This document shows, one piece after another, positions 12,524-25,196 of a DNA stretch of 64,000 nucleotides. Below the pieces are notes generated by a model, which had not been told where the DNA came from, searched no databases, and saw only the letters and a list, made by a program, of their open reading frames with translations. Within the stretch, counting starts at the first letter, position 1, and every line of letters starts with the position of its first letter. The stretch spans positions 22,239,501-22,303,500 of the forward strand of contig CM046870.1 of the NCBI GenBank assembly GCA_025617745.1, given 5' to 3'. Made by a program: the position numbers and the translations under genes. Origin of the DNA: Heliocidaris erythrogramma. Lineage: Eukaryota; Echinodermata; Echinoidea; Camarodonta; Echinometridae.

Positions 12524-15500
12524 TTAATGTGAATGGAATTGAAATAAATAATTTAGTTACCATTAGAAATTGACTGCCTGAGCATGTTTCATGAAGGATG
12601 GAATAAACCAATTGTTTTGTATGATATTCATCATGTGACGAAGTAAAGCCGGGAGCAAATGTAGACAGAGTAAATTTGGATCAACTTAAACAGAAGCTAC
12701 GTTCATACGGGAGTTGTGATTTCGAAACTTTGAGTTAGCGAATGACGAGGAGGGTTCACACAGACCCAAACAACGATGCTTGTTGTTCTGAGATTACAAG
12801 GCAAAGATTGTAGTATAACAGGAACAAAGAGCTAGGTCATCGTTAACAACAAGTTTGCTAAACTTAAACTTTATTCTGTCCACAGGGTTGCTATCTACGA
12901 CGGAGGACCCCCACCCCTCTGCTTGTGGTTTCGGCATTAACTAAAATCTTGCTTGTGATGCTAAACCTCCAAATAAACTTAAAGTTTTGAAACTACGAGT
13001 CCGTTCATACGGTATGAAACTACAAGATAACTACACGATAACTTAAAGTTTTGAAACTACAAGCGAAATTTAAAGTTTAGTGGAGTGAACCAGACTTTTA
13101 GTAGGTCCATGGGCTAGGTAAGGTGTTGGCCTCAGGTCGAAGGTAGGAATTTGGTTTGAGTTTAATATAAATTGATGCCCGAGCATCATAACGTCGTTGG
13201 AATAAACTAATTGTTTTGTATGATATTCATATGATGATGTAGAGCCAAGAGCAAACATCACTGGAGTAAATGTGATCAACTTACAGCCATGGAAAAAATT
13301 ATTAGATCAAGAATGGTTACTGATAGTGTTATTTTTGTGGTAAGAAGGAAATAAAATATCATAAAAACAAGGGATAATTGCTGGAATTTGGTATTCATTC
13401 AATGAAATACAAAGACAAATCATTTTTATAATTTTGTTTGCATATTATAGTACCCTTTTTTACAGAAGCTTGGTCTAATAATTTTTTCCAGGGCTGTATA
13501 AACAGAGACCCAGCTGCATTGGGGTAGTCTAGCTATTGCCACTTACAACAAGCAAACACTAGCTGTTAAAATCAACACACTATCCCCTGTGATAATTAGC
13601 CTACAAATGTCAAGACACCTCCAGACGGCTTCTCAGCTTTCATTAACGTACCAGATTCAACTGACCTCGTCTGATCATTCACAGGGCTAGCAGTGGCCCT
13701 AGCCCTCTTTTTAAAATGAATTGAAGGTTCCTCACACCTCCCAACCCCATTTCAAGTATTTCTTTAATGGAGCAAGAGAAAATTATTTTTCTAGGCCTAT
13801 AATTTAATCCAAATCTCCATGTACACTAATTTCAGGCTTTACAACATGCTGATGTTATATTTACATGGATTTTTCCTTTCATTTACTGAGGCTTTTCTCA
13901 CCATTTCCAAGGAAAGACCCCCCCCCCCCCCCATATTCTATCCACCTGAATGGAGCAACAAAGTTATAACAGTGGATCACATAAAATGAGTTTATGTATC
14001 AAAGGGGAAATTATCAATAAAATAATTCAGGATTCCACACAAACTTTCATGTTATTGTTAGGGCCTCATTATGGACTCAAGTTATGGTCGGGCCCTGAAT
14101 AATGAATAATAATAATGAATAATAAATATTATATTCAATTACTAAATTGAATAAACCCATCAAAACGTTCCAGTTATGCAAAAGCATGCTCTGAATCAAA
14201 TTACTATCATTTAGTTCCACCTTTTTGTTATACATGTACTCATATCACATGATGATAGCTTATTCTAATTTGACAAAAATTGGCAGAAACATTTTTGTCT
14301 CTACTTTATAGCATTCAATATATTACAGCGCACGGCTATAAAAATCCTGATATTCTGAAAATATGCCCCAATGCTGTAATTTCTAGCTTCATACCTATTC
14401 ACATTACAGAAATTCATCTGGGACTGCAAATATGGCATTTCTGTCTGTAAATATCAGCGGAATTCTTGTGAAGCTCTTCTCAAATATTTGGTAGCCCTTC
14501 GCAGAGGAGCAGAGACATATTTCTGCTTGTGTTGGACACAATTTGACTACAAATCCTGCTAAATTGACCAAGAAATGGAGAGAAGAACAGTTACATTCAG
14601 GTGCAAAAACCTTTTGCTTGGTATTGCTACCCTAATGCTAGTATGCTACTTAGCTGACCGACTCACTTGAATAACCAATGATACCTGAACATTTTCATTT
14701 CACTGTAGAGTAAGCAAATTTTCTAGAAATACAATGTATTTATGTAATAAAGACAAATACTTTTTAAAATATGCTAGAATTCACTATTCTGATTTGGAGT
14801 ATTCATGTTTTTTTTTTTTTAAAGGGACCATGAAAAGGGCAATGATTGACCTGACACTGTTTCAAACTTTTTTTTCTGAGGAAGGCTTCAGTATATGTTA
14901 TAAATCCTTTGTTTTTTTATAAATGACTCAAGAAATTGATCTAAAACTTATACAATTTTAGGAAAAACAGCTTGACACACCGAAGCAGCAATAATTTTAC
15001 ATTTCATACTTCATATAGCCTTTGAAAAGACTCACTAACATCTAACTCAGAAAACTAAATTCCTGAGGAAAAAAAAACTGGCATGGCAAATATATTTGTA
15101 AACTCCTGGTGTGTATACACACAAAAGTGCTAATTGACCCTGGTTTATGTAGCAAACAAGGGGCATTTTAAAAGTAGGGTGGGGGTCTCTTAATGACTAC
15201 AGTATTCGATGGAATTCTTAGCACCTCACCTCCAGTACGACCTGTCTGAGCTATTGAAACATAGAAACAGAAGATTACTAAGGGAGCCTAGTGAAATGTT
15301 GTGGTGCATAAATAAGAACACGGGAAAGATGCATATGACAAAATTATTCACAATCAAAATTTTATTCTATAGAGGCAGAACCAAAATATTAGGAGGTAGA
15401 ATGAGTATTTCCCTCTTTGAATACTTTTATTCAGATTTGTCTGATTCTAATTTTAGAAGCACAGACAAAACAAGCTATTTTCCTCTTTGCGTCTTTGCCC

Positions 15501-15555
15501 GCGTCTTTATGCACTATTGCGTTTCGCTAATCTACCTAATGCAAGATTGTTTCTT

Positions 15556-15628
15556 CTATTGAGAGCTAGAAGGTCATTAACTCACATAAACGTATACTGA
15601 GTATACCTTTCTAGCCCTCAGAAGACTA
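15556..15628 (+). repeat. GAGAGCC hairpin element, copy 4
   Basis: ATTGAGAGCTAGAAGGTCAT and the following TAACTCACATAAA form the left half. CTTTCTAGCCCTCAGAAGAC forms the right half. Substitutions in both arms partly compensate (GAGAGCTAGAAGG against CCTTTCTAGCCCTC). Confidence 0.65.
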
Positions 15629-15794
15629 TACAAACATTCTGGGGGTATTTTACACTCAAACTTCCCTTAGCAACAACCTGCCTGTTTTTCTTATTTTCCT
15701 AACACACATTCCAAGTATTATTCCTCTAAAATATGTCCCTACTAACCTGCTGAGGCCAGAATGCTTCAACTTGTTTACTTTTACATATAATTAA

Positions 15795-16078
15795 AGGGAT
15801 ACTCAACCGCAGATTGTGGATGTTTTTATGCCACGAGAGGGCACCGTGATCATTATGCCGTTGCCCCACGGAGCGCAAACTTCGGACAGACTGGTCGCCG
15901 CGCAACATGCACGCTCCGCCTGAGCTCAAGCTCTCGTGCGAGATTCGGTCGGCTTCGTGCAGTCCGAAATGTAATTGCAGTAGTCCAACGGACGCGTTAG
16001 ACGCACAAACTTTGTGTACGAGTGAATGGGGCTTACGCAATCCTGACTTTCCCCACGGCCACCTGGTGGCGTATCCCT
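15795..16078 (+). mobile_element. TTAA-flanked MITE, copy B
   Basis: This is the same family and orientation as the copy at 12274, from AGGGATACTCAACCGCAG to GTATCCCT, flanked by TTAA (15791-15794 and 16079-16082). It keeps about 34 bp in the left-centre (around CATTATGCCGTTGCCCCACG) that the 12274 copy lacks, so that copy is an internal deletion. Its right TTAA is shared with the next element. Confidence 0.8.
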
Positions 16079-16082
16079 TTAA

Positions 16083-16632
16083 AGGGAAAGTCGACCCTGA
16101 TAACAAGTTGGTTTTAAAAAAAGTAGAAAAATTAAAGAAACAGATCAGTGAATGTTTGAGCAAAATCTCATAAGAAATAAGTTATGAATTTTTGAAGTTG
16201 TAATCAATCAAACACAAATTGGCAACTCCGTGACATATCTTGTGAGCTCCTCTCCCATTTACTCAGTACAGAAAATTTCATAAAACTGAATTTTCTTAGT
16301 TTCTGTTGAAGAAATGAATTTGTGTTATACAGGTTTTGTGTAAGAACATATAAGCCATGATTATATCTAAGGTGCATGTATGTTTGATATTTTCCTTCCA
16401 GAAAATGAAAATTAATGATTTTTGGGGTACAGGGCAAATGGGAGAGGAGCTCGCAAAATACATTGCCAATTTGTGTTTGATTGATTACAACTTCAAAAAT
16501 TCATAACTTTCTTATAAATTTCTTATCGTATTTTGCTCAAACCTTCTTTAATTTTTCTGCTTCTTTTGGTTTTTTTCCTACCTCATCACTACATTTCAAT
16601 GCAATTTTAGTTTATCTAACCCTGAATATGCA
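16083..16632 (+). mobile_element. Foldback element with TTAA flanks, abutting a MITE
   Basis: It begins AGGGAAAGTCGACCCTGATA directly after the TTAA shared with the preceding MITE and is followed by TTAA at 16633-16636. Arms of about 107 bp (16154-16260 and 16436-16543) are inverted copies: the left arm contains TCAATCAAACACAAATTGGC and the right arm its complement. The outer right terminus has decayed and no longer matches the left. No coding capacity is visible. Confidence 0.65.
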
Positions 16633-16639
16633 TTAAAGA

Positions 16640-17890
16640 TCCACATAATCCTTATAAATTTCCTCATTATTCTTCCTTATCATGCACACATGGGCTTTGT
16701 GTCCTGCTTATTGCATTTGATGTCTTCCCTCACTTCCCCCCCCCCCCCCCCCCCACCCCCCTCCCCCTAATCTGCATCAAGGGCCTGGAACCTTTTTTTA
16801 GGTCAAAGGGTCTTATTTCTTTTTTTAATCCCAACAATTCCCACCTACATAATTCTTCAGTATAATATTTGTTTTGCTTTACAATAGTAGATGGATCAAA
16901 ATCTAGCTCTGACTATCTATATAAGAAGTATCCCACATCAACTCTCTATTCTTCCTAATTATTATTTCAGTAAATTATTTGATTTGATTTGTACATACGT
17001 GCTAAGTAGAGAAATATTGGTCCATTCACCCCCCCCCCCCCCCCCCCCTTGTCTAGGGTGAATGACAGTTACATACCAAAGTCATTCTTTATCAAATTCC
17101 TAGATTAAGCGATACTACATAATCCTTCAGTCTGATTTGGTTTTTGCTCTATATACTTCTGCAGCGCTGAACATACCCATGGAGTCCAGTTCACTGAAAT
17201 CCAAGACCCCCCCCCCCCCCTCCCAAACCCTCTTTGACCAGGATCAGTGAGCAGGGCAGTTATATTCTTATAACTGTAATCTTTTAATCCCCAGATATCC
17301 CCTACCACATGATCCTTCAAAATCTGAATCAGCTTTTGCTTCACTAGTTCTGCCAGTCCATTGAGACAACTCCCATCCCCACCCTCTCCATCCTTCCCTC
17401 TACCTCAGGACCAGGGAATGGGTACAGTTATATTCTTATAATCTGTCATTTTTTAAACCCCATATATCTCCAACCATATGATCCTTCAAAGTCTGAACTG
17501 GGCTTTGCTCTCCTTCTGCAGCTGAATATGGGGTAATGTCCAGTCCATTGAGACAACCCCATCCCCACCCTCTCCATCCTTCCCTCTACCTCAGGACCAG
17601 GGAATGGGGACAGTTATATTCTTATAATCTGTCATTTTTTAATCCCCATATATCTCCAACCATATGATCCTTCAAAGTCTGAACTGGGCTTTGCTCTCCT
17701 TCTGCAGCTGAATATGGGGTAATGTCCAGTCCATTGAGACAACCCCATCCCCACCCTCTCCATCCTTCCCTCTACCTCAGGACCAGGGAATGGGACAGTT
17801 ATATTCTTAAAATCTAACTGTCATTTTTTAATCCCCAGACATTCCCTGCCAGTAATCTTTCTTGGAGTCTCCTAGTTTGGTGCTGCTCTA
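16640..17890 (+). repeat. Tandem array, unit about 186 bp
   Basis: AGTCCATTGAGACAA recurs at 17355, 17542 and 17728 (steps 187 and 186), with near-identical sequence between. Older, diverged units precede it (for example ATAATCCTTCAGTCTGATTT near 17118 and TAATCCCAACAATTCCCACC near 16828) and a partial one follows. Poly-C runs within units vary in length. Confidence 0.75.
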
Positions 17891-18059
17891 CTACAGTGTT
17901 GGGCAGGGGATAAAGGTCTATGTATTCCTGGGTCTTATAACAGGACCCCATGAATGGCCTAAGCTTGGGATCAGACTGGATTGGGGTTGAAAGACAATAC
18001 TGGGATGGGATAATTACTGTAGATGGATGAGATTAGAAGAGGAAAAAAGGGGAAAGGAG

Positions 18060-18900
18060 GATGGATTGAGAGAGAGAAAGAAAGAGAGAGTGGGGGAATG
18101 TGTGTGAAAGAGAGAGAGGGAGAGAAAGATGGAGAGAGAGAGAGAGCTAGAAAGACAGAATGGGAGAGAGACATATGAGAGGGAGAGAGAAGGAGAAAGA
18201 AAGAGGGAGAAATAGAGAGGGGCTTGAGAGGAGATTCTTGAGAGGAGATTCTAGAGAGGAAGTAAACAGAGGAAGGAAACAGAGTAAGAAACAGAGGGAA
18301 AAGGACATGGGGAAAAAGAATGGGAATAGACTGCACAGAAGGAGCATGAGAGAGGCAAAAATGCCAAGAAAACACATGCTTTACATGGTAAAGAATACTA
18401 GAGAGATTGAGGGAAGATAAAGAAAAGGGACATACCTCAATCGAAAATAATAAAAAAGAACCTAGTATAACAACAGGCTATTCTTTAGTGACACTGAATC
18501 ATGAATAGTCATTAAAAGTAAAATCAATAAAGAAAGCAATGATAGGAGGCACATTAATTGCAAAAAAATTACAAATGACACAGAATTGTACGGAAGAATA
18601 GAAGATAGAGGGACAAAGAAAGACAGACAAAGCAAGACTACAAATGGGTAGAGCATGAATCTATAATTTATGTGAAAGAGAAAGAGAAAGAGAGGAGAGA
18701 GAGAAACAGAGAGAGGGGAGAGAGAAACAGAGAGACATACATGTAATGTGTAAGGTAGACTGGGAAAAGACAGAGAGGCATAAATATAACTTGACAGAGA
18801 GAGTGAGTGAGTTAGAAAAAAAAGATTGAGAGAGACAAAAAGAGAAGAGATAGAAAGAAAGAGGGAGAGGAGGGAACAACAGCAGGGCAGAACAGACACT
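18060..18900. repeat. Purine-rich GAGA tract
   Basis: Long stretches of GAGAGAGAAAG with interruptions, including short direct repeats such as TTGAGAGGAGATTC (18225 and 18237). The ORFs are artefacts of composition. Confidence 0.85.
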
Positions 18901-19831
18901 GGACAAAAGTGAAGTTAGTGACAGGGCAGAATACTGCAAGATCTGGAATTTTGGACAGACTTAACAACACCTGATCCAAACTTGATTGAAAGGGGTTATC
19001 TCAGGTGTTCAAGTGATAATACTCTGATTTTGGCACGTTTTATTCTAGCCAGTCATCTTCTGAAACACGAGGAGGCACTGAAAAGAAGCACATGGGCTCT
19101 GTTTCCACTATCATCTCTTTGTCATCCCAAATATTCAATTGCAGCTAATCAGCTGTAACAATTTCTCATGGCATCACACCCTGTGAATTTGGGGACAGCT
19201 CACAAATTCTTGAGCACGGTTTCAAGTTTGGCTAGTTTGAAAGATGTATGTGTTTAAGATTTCATGGTACTAGAAATTAATTTGGGGCATGTCAACATCA
19301 ATTTTAGTGTCAGTGAGTGTAAAATCAGAGAGAGCTTCAATAGGAAGTAACACACATGTTTGGGTAAGGTCAAGTTCAGACTGTTTTCATTTTAGACAAC
19401 ATATACACAAACAAATCCTCCACGGTTATTATGCGATCCCTTCGCATGTAAGTTCAGTATAAACACGGACAAAAGTTGCTGCGATCAACAATGCGTGTAG
19501 TAAGCTAAGGGATCGCCTCCGATTCCGTCTTCATTGCATGCCCATGTATACTCTGTATAGACCCTGATGTATGCGCAGAAATCCGTAATTTCTGAAGGAA
19601 ATGTGTGAGATACACGGAAAAAATCTAGGCTCGGAGGAAAAAGCGGAAATCCGTGGATACGCGGAAAATTTTCATGCCTGCACTATGATGCGCTCTGCCA
19701 GCTTTGAATATGAAATGTTGCTCATTTAGGGTGTAGATCGAGTCAGTAGGAAGTGCTTGCGGACTTGCTCCAGACCGAACCATAAACATGAAAGCAGTAT
19801 GATTTTGTTGTTCATCAATATAAGCTCTTAC

Positions 19832-19906
19832 CAGTGTCGTCGGACAATCATTCTGCAGTGTACTCATATGCTTTCTCCTGCCTGCTGTAGTAGATTCAAG
19901 CACCAT
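19832..19906 (-). CDS. RECK: RECK coding exon 3: middle of CC repeat 1
   Basis: This 75-nt exon has 25 codons and is symmetric, phase 0 to 0. The acceptor is preceded by a clear pyrimidine tract (TTTGTTTTGTCTTGCAG, AG at 19908-19907) and the donor is CTG|GTAAGA (19831-19826). The only frame without stops encodes a segment from MVLES to CPTTL with AGRRKHMSTLQNDCP in its centre. Placed after exon 2 it puts 22 residues between the last cysteine of exon 2 and the cysteine here. That is the same gap as in the first CC repeat of human RECK, which also has the R-x-KH feature in this place (recalled, not looked up). The frame stays open past the donor for about 70 more codons, so an ORF view alone would overextend the exon; the donor and the fit with exon 4 argue for stopping at 19832. 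Confidence 0.9.
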
Positions 19907-20079
19907 CTGCAAGACAAAACAAAGATAAAGAAATCATAATTTAACAAAAATATGCAATCAACAATAACAAAATAATAACAATAATTTGTAACAATAATAA
20001 TTAGTCCATTCAATACTTATTACCCATTAAAGCAAGTGAGCACTTATGAGGTCAAACGAGAAGAATTGAGTAAGAAAGG

Positions 20080-21115
20080 GACAATCGCTATTGCCTTCAC
20101 AAGGTCCTTTTAGTATCAAAAGCTTGCTATACATCTTTTATACCTTCTGTTACCAAGTTCACAACCTAATTCATATTCATTGCTCATAGTCACATAAGCA
20201 TTCCTGAGGCTAAACAAGAGGGACTGAGTATGTATCAGACTTTCACTTTTGCACCTTTAGAAGGACCATGTTAATATCAAAAGGTCACTATGTGTCTCAA
20301 TGACTTTCTGCTACCAAACTCATGTTCTATTTCATTATACATGTACTATTAAAAGGTTGTTACATGTCCTACAAAACATTCTGCTATGAAGTTCAAGTTC
20401 TATTTCATATATATTACTCATAAGCCAGGTGCGAGCAATCTCAACCCTTGTAAAAAAGTACCATAGTAGCCATGGTAATTTGACAGTAGTTTGACCAAAT
20501 TACCATCAAATCATGGTAATTTGATAGCACTTTGCATGATTTGATGGTAATTTGGTCAAATTACCATGGTTCTTTTTTACAAGGGAAGGCCAAACTAAAG
20601 GAATTCACTAGGTATCAAAAAGTAACTATTCAGCTTCAGAAGGTCCCTTTCAGTTTCGAAAGGTTGTTATGCATCACAAAAACCTTCTGCTATCAAGTTC
20701 ATCTTCTATTTCATATTCATCACTCATTAGTCACGCAAGCATTCTCAAAGACAAACTAGAGAGTTTGAGTACCTATCAGACACTCACAATACACTGTTAG
20801 ATAGTCACTTTTAGTATCAAAAGGTTACTTTTAGTATCATAAGATCATTATTCATCTTAAAAACCTTCTGCAACCAAGTTCATGTTCTATTTCATATTCA
20901 TCGCTCATTAATCACTCAAGCATTCCTGATGCCAAACTAGAGGTACTGAGAAAATACCAGACACTCGCAATGTACCTTTAGAAAGTCCCTCTGCGTACCA
21001 AAAGCTCATTATGCAATATGCATCTAACAAACCTTCTGCTACCAAGTTCATGTTCTATTTCATATTCATCGCTCATTAGTCACGCAAGCATTCCCAAGGC
21101 CAATCGAGAGCGATT
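20080..21115 (+). repeat. Tandem array, unit about 165-190 bp
   Basis: ACCAAGTTCATGTTCTATTT with TCATATTCATCGCTCATTAG recurs near 20160, 20315, 20390, 20690, 20875 and 21040. Units share GCAAGCATTC..AGGCCAAACTAGAG. Identity is moderate, so the array is old. A foldback element interrupts one unit at 20445-20585. Confidence 0.7.
20445..20585. mobile_element. Small foldback MITE inserted in the tandem array
   Basis: The 141-bp sequence starts CCCTTGTAAAAAAGTACCAT and ends ATGGTTCTTTTTTACAAGGG. Its halves are largely inverted copies, with TTTGACCAAATTACCATCAA and its complement in the middle. The array consensus GCAAGCATTCCCAAGGCCAA is interrupted between CTCAA and AAGGCC, so a short AA-containing target duplication is likely. 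Confidence 0.7.
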
Positions 21116-24100
21116 GAGTAAGTTGCTAGCTTCATCAACTGGACATTTCAAGTAAAATTTTGGATGGATTCTCTGAATGAGGCTGACAAGCCTGCTGACG
21201 GGCCACCTCCATCTGTCCGAGCCAATCAACTCCTGCGATAACCGACTGACATGCCAGACTGATTTGGGGGCGGTGTGCATCAATGAGAAGCAGATCTAGA
21301 TTCAGGGTCATGATGGCATTATCATTGATCTAATTCTCCAGACGGCCCATCCCTCCATCCATCCTCCTTTGTAAGCACAAAACCTTGTCAGTCCTTACTG
21401 ACACACAGGGTCTGAACTATAAGACTGTAGACTGCACCCTGTACATAGTGCCATATAGAAGCTGACAAGTTAGGCTAAGCTCAAGGCTTTATGTAATAAT
21501 GTTATGTGTCAATAGAGTCTGGGCCTGGAAGCTACCATCCCTCCTCACTATCATCTGAAATCATTACCTCTCATCAGTGACCATGCACATCTCAGGGTCT
21601 GAACTATTCAGGCTGGAGACTAACACTGGCCATGCACTGATGGCTATTGTGAAGCTATATAGAATATAAAATACTTTCCATGAAACTTATACTTTTTTAC
21701 AGATATGAATGAGAAAACAACATATATTACCCATATTTTAGTAACATGAAGTCATAAGAGTGTAAATAGTTAAAAATAACTCATTTCTTGGGCTACATAG
21801 TGGTGGGATAGAAGTGAAATTAAACTCCTTTAACTATCTCCATTTTGCCTTCCCCTGTTTTTTTTACCCCAAACCTCCTTTGGATTTATAAATATTCCTT
21901 CTTATGAATTATTCCATCTCAATTTCTCAATCTCTATCTCTCTTCCAATGAAAAGTTCCACTTACCTCTTGATTCTCTGCACACTTCTCTTTCTGTCATT
22001 ATCCCTACATCTTTTTGCAAAGATTCACTGTAATTCTGACCCAATATTAGGATTACTAACCCCACTCCCTTATCCAACCATAATCCTTGTTTCCAAATCA
22101 TTCCACATTTGTCTATAAAAAAATTAAATATACTTCAAATGAGGAGGTGTGCTCCAGCCCCGCTTCAAGGAGAAGATAAGAATCATCATACATGTATATC
22201 TACTTGTCAAGTTGAGATGTCTTGTACACACTCCTCGACCCAGTTTCAACAGACAGATGCAGAAATTGGTAGCCTGGCTCCAAGGCTTTGATTTTTTTTT
22301 TCACTCTCTCAATAACAATTTGTTTAGTTTAGTTTGAAATTCAGAGCGTACACACTTAACCCTCTGATAGTCATGCATTAAGGGGAAAGTCAGAATGTAG
22401 TCTACACTCTCCAGACTCAGTTTAATACCATTTAATTGATGAAGGAGAAAACCAACTTCGCATAAAGTCAAGGCAAAGAGCAGGAGAAAAATTGAGGGGG
22501 GGGGGAGGAGGAGTTACACAGTAGAAGATGCGGTAGTATACAGCATATATAGGCCAAGTTGGTCCAGATTTAGGATGCAACAAATATTTGTCAATCAGGT
22601 CCGTTATCTGGGGCATGGTTAAGCCCAGGTCTTGTCTCAGGAGACCTCAAATGTTGTTTGATTGCCAGAGCAAGCAGCAAGACATTGAACTCGCACACAC
22701 AAAAAAAACCTCTTGATGGAATAATGCACGGGTCTGCAAGGATTTCTTCCACAAATACGGTTGCAGTTTTCCTTTTTTCGACATGGTGGCTACTGAAGTG
22801 CTATGACGGGACTCTGAAAGGAATACAAATTTTCTATATCCTGCAGGCAGAGCCTGCAAGAAAGTTTATTGTTTCGTTAATTGGGAAGTTTGGCTGACTG
22901 TAATTTTGAAATTAATTATATTCAAAACAGATATCAAAATTATGATTATCTTTCAAATAACAATATATGTAAATAAATGCTTTAGCAGAGTTTTTAATTT
23001 TTAATTAGCAAAACAATTTATTCTCCTTGTACGCAAGTGAATAAACAGAGCACCCCCACCACCAATTTACTGATGATATGATACAATTCTTTTGCACTAA
23101 AGGTAATTCACATTTTTCTCATCAGATTTTCGAGTCATTAAATAAAACAAGTGATAATGAAAGTGCCACCAAGCCCTAAAATACATATAGAATGGTTTAA
23201 CACAATATTTTGTCTTTTGTAGCTATTGCAAATCAAATCTTATTCTTGCTCCTGAAAAGAATGAAAATATCATCTACATCCTGACAATCAAGCTAGTACT
23301 TTGGTAGTCTTTTCTTGAAAGGCATCGTGTTTGGTAAGAAGGTCCTTTGAGGGAAATTTCCGGTTCTACAACACATTCTCCAGGGACAATTGGTCCGCAG
23401 TCCATTTCCTACTTACCAAATTATTAACTTCAACCCAGGCCAAAACATTATCTTAACCCCCAATGAATCCTAACCCTAGACACAACCTAAACACAATTGT
23501 AACCCTAAACCTAACCTATATATTTGACATGATAAAAAGCCCAGAGCAAAATGTCGTCGAAGCAATTATGGTCACCTAATTAGGAGGTAATGTAATATCT
23601 TTAAATCAATTATTACTGATCTATGATGGTCTGTTTTGGTTTAGTTTTGAATTTCAGAGAGCCATTTTGGCAGTTACAGACCTTGAATGAGGCTTAACTT
23701 TTTTTTCCTGCACACTCGCGTACAGTTGATGTTTCCCTGAGCATCAGGGCATCGTACAGGTAGACTATTAACCCAAGAAGAGATCCAGGGAGAAGTAATG
23801 AACTCACTCCAACCTTGACAGTGAGGTCATGGGTTCTAGCTACCTGAAGTCTGGCAATCCTTGGGATTAGGTCTGGATCCCATTATGGGGATTAGGAGGA
23901 CCAGAACACCAACATAGAAAGAGGGCTTCTCCACATGTCATTGGTCCATCAAAGCAACTCCTCGTGCTGTATGAAAATGGGAATGGTTTAGTTGCTTCTT
24001 TTCTTTGGTATGGCTGCCAGATGGAACAAGCACCCCACCTTTCCTCTCTGCCCCCCCCCCCCTCCCTTTCAATGAAAATACAGGCTCAGTATAGTCAAAA

Positions 24101-25196
24101 TATGCTAGATGCAGTCCAATACATATTTGTGTCAAAGGGGTAAAAAGGGATGGGGACTCACTACATCTGTGGAAGCTGTATTGGTTTTGTGTGAATAACA
24201 ACATCTACACAAGCTGAGTTCTTACCTTCCCTTGCCCGGGTATATCTCCCCTAAGTCCAATACATTTTATACTTTTCTTGATACTGCCATGAATTTGACA
24301 ATCCAAATTATTTTCTTTACAATATTGAATGAAAATACTGGCATATATGCATACTGTGATTAAAATACAAGTTAGGCCTCAGCATAAGGAATATCCTTGG
24401 CATGTTTACAAAGAAATACCCGATACTTATAATCATGAAAACATTAAAGCAACATCTTAGTACAATTTCAGAGAAGTAACAAAATCTTATATCAATATGA
24501 GAAGCTATGTCCATCAGACACAAAGATTTTCACAATTTGAAGATAAGGTACAAAAGAACTTTGGCAGGCACTAAATTATTTTGCACCACATAGGTCAACA
24601 AACCGTCAAATGCTGTTGTCTACAAATGACTAATGAGTTGATTGAAGGTCAGAATCTTGCCAAATTGATGCATTTAATGATTTGTTAGCTAAACAGATTT
24701 AGATTAGAAACAAAATTACAGTTGCAACAGTTACAGTTATTTCTTTGACCAAAACATTTTCTGTTAAATTGGAGGTCAAAAAGGTACTTAACATCCCAAA
24801 CAATGGTACAAGATAAAGGTGATATCTACTGGTAAAATATAGCCTCTAATATCACTTTCAATCCTTCTTGAGAAATTCAGTTTCATGGAGTGTGGTCTAC
24901 ATCCATGTAGAATCAGACCCCCCCCCCCCCCTTTCAGATAAACAAAACTATCATATAATAGCTATATAAAAAGTAACTTTCTTTGAGGAAGTGATCATCT
25001 CCTTTCAATAGGTAATGTACATTTATATACATTGTCATTATATCTTATAACCCGAATATCTTATAGATCAAACATCGCAATCTTCGCTGTTCAAAAATAA
25101 GTTAAGGTTAGATTTAATGACCTTGCTCTAAAGTACATAATAAATATGCATCTATAACAGCCTACATGCATGAATATTATGATGTATGAAATGAAT

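Larger units (their letters stand above)
5200..19831 (-). other. RECK intron 3
   Basis: This 14.6-kb intron lies between exons 3 and 4. It holds three GAGAGCC hairpins, a perfect 77-bp inverted repeat, two TTAA-flanked MITEs with an adjoining foldback, a ~186-bp tandem array, long GA-rich tracts (9700-10450 and 18060-18900) and a GC-richer stretch at 6050-6480 with no recognisable coding content. The remaining sequence shows nothing I can name. Confidence 0.75.

Noticed and set aside
12282..12611. ORFs of about 100 codons shared by 12282-12611, 15726-16163 and 41646-41989
   Set aside because: The similarity among them comes from the MITE copies they lie in; the frames differ in ends and length, and no protein family is recognisable.
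15230..15250. 21-nt minus-strand microexon candidate (LRQVVLE) with a very good acceptor and GTGAGG donor, phase 0 to 0
   Set aside because: It would fit the phase between exons 3 and 4 but adds 7 residues between two cysteines whose spacing is otherwise exactly that of RECK. Kept only as a possible cassette.
21966..22112. 147-nt minus-strand pseudo-exon with GAG|GTAAGT donor, phase 1 to 1
   Set aside because: Wrong phase for this place and no RECK-like sequence.
24226..24353. Minus-strand pseudo-exon with AAG|GTAAGA donor and phase 1 to 0
   Set aside because: Would need phase 1 after exon 2, which ends in phase 0; insertion here would also break the cysteine spacing of the CC repeat.
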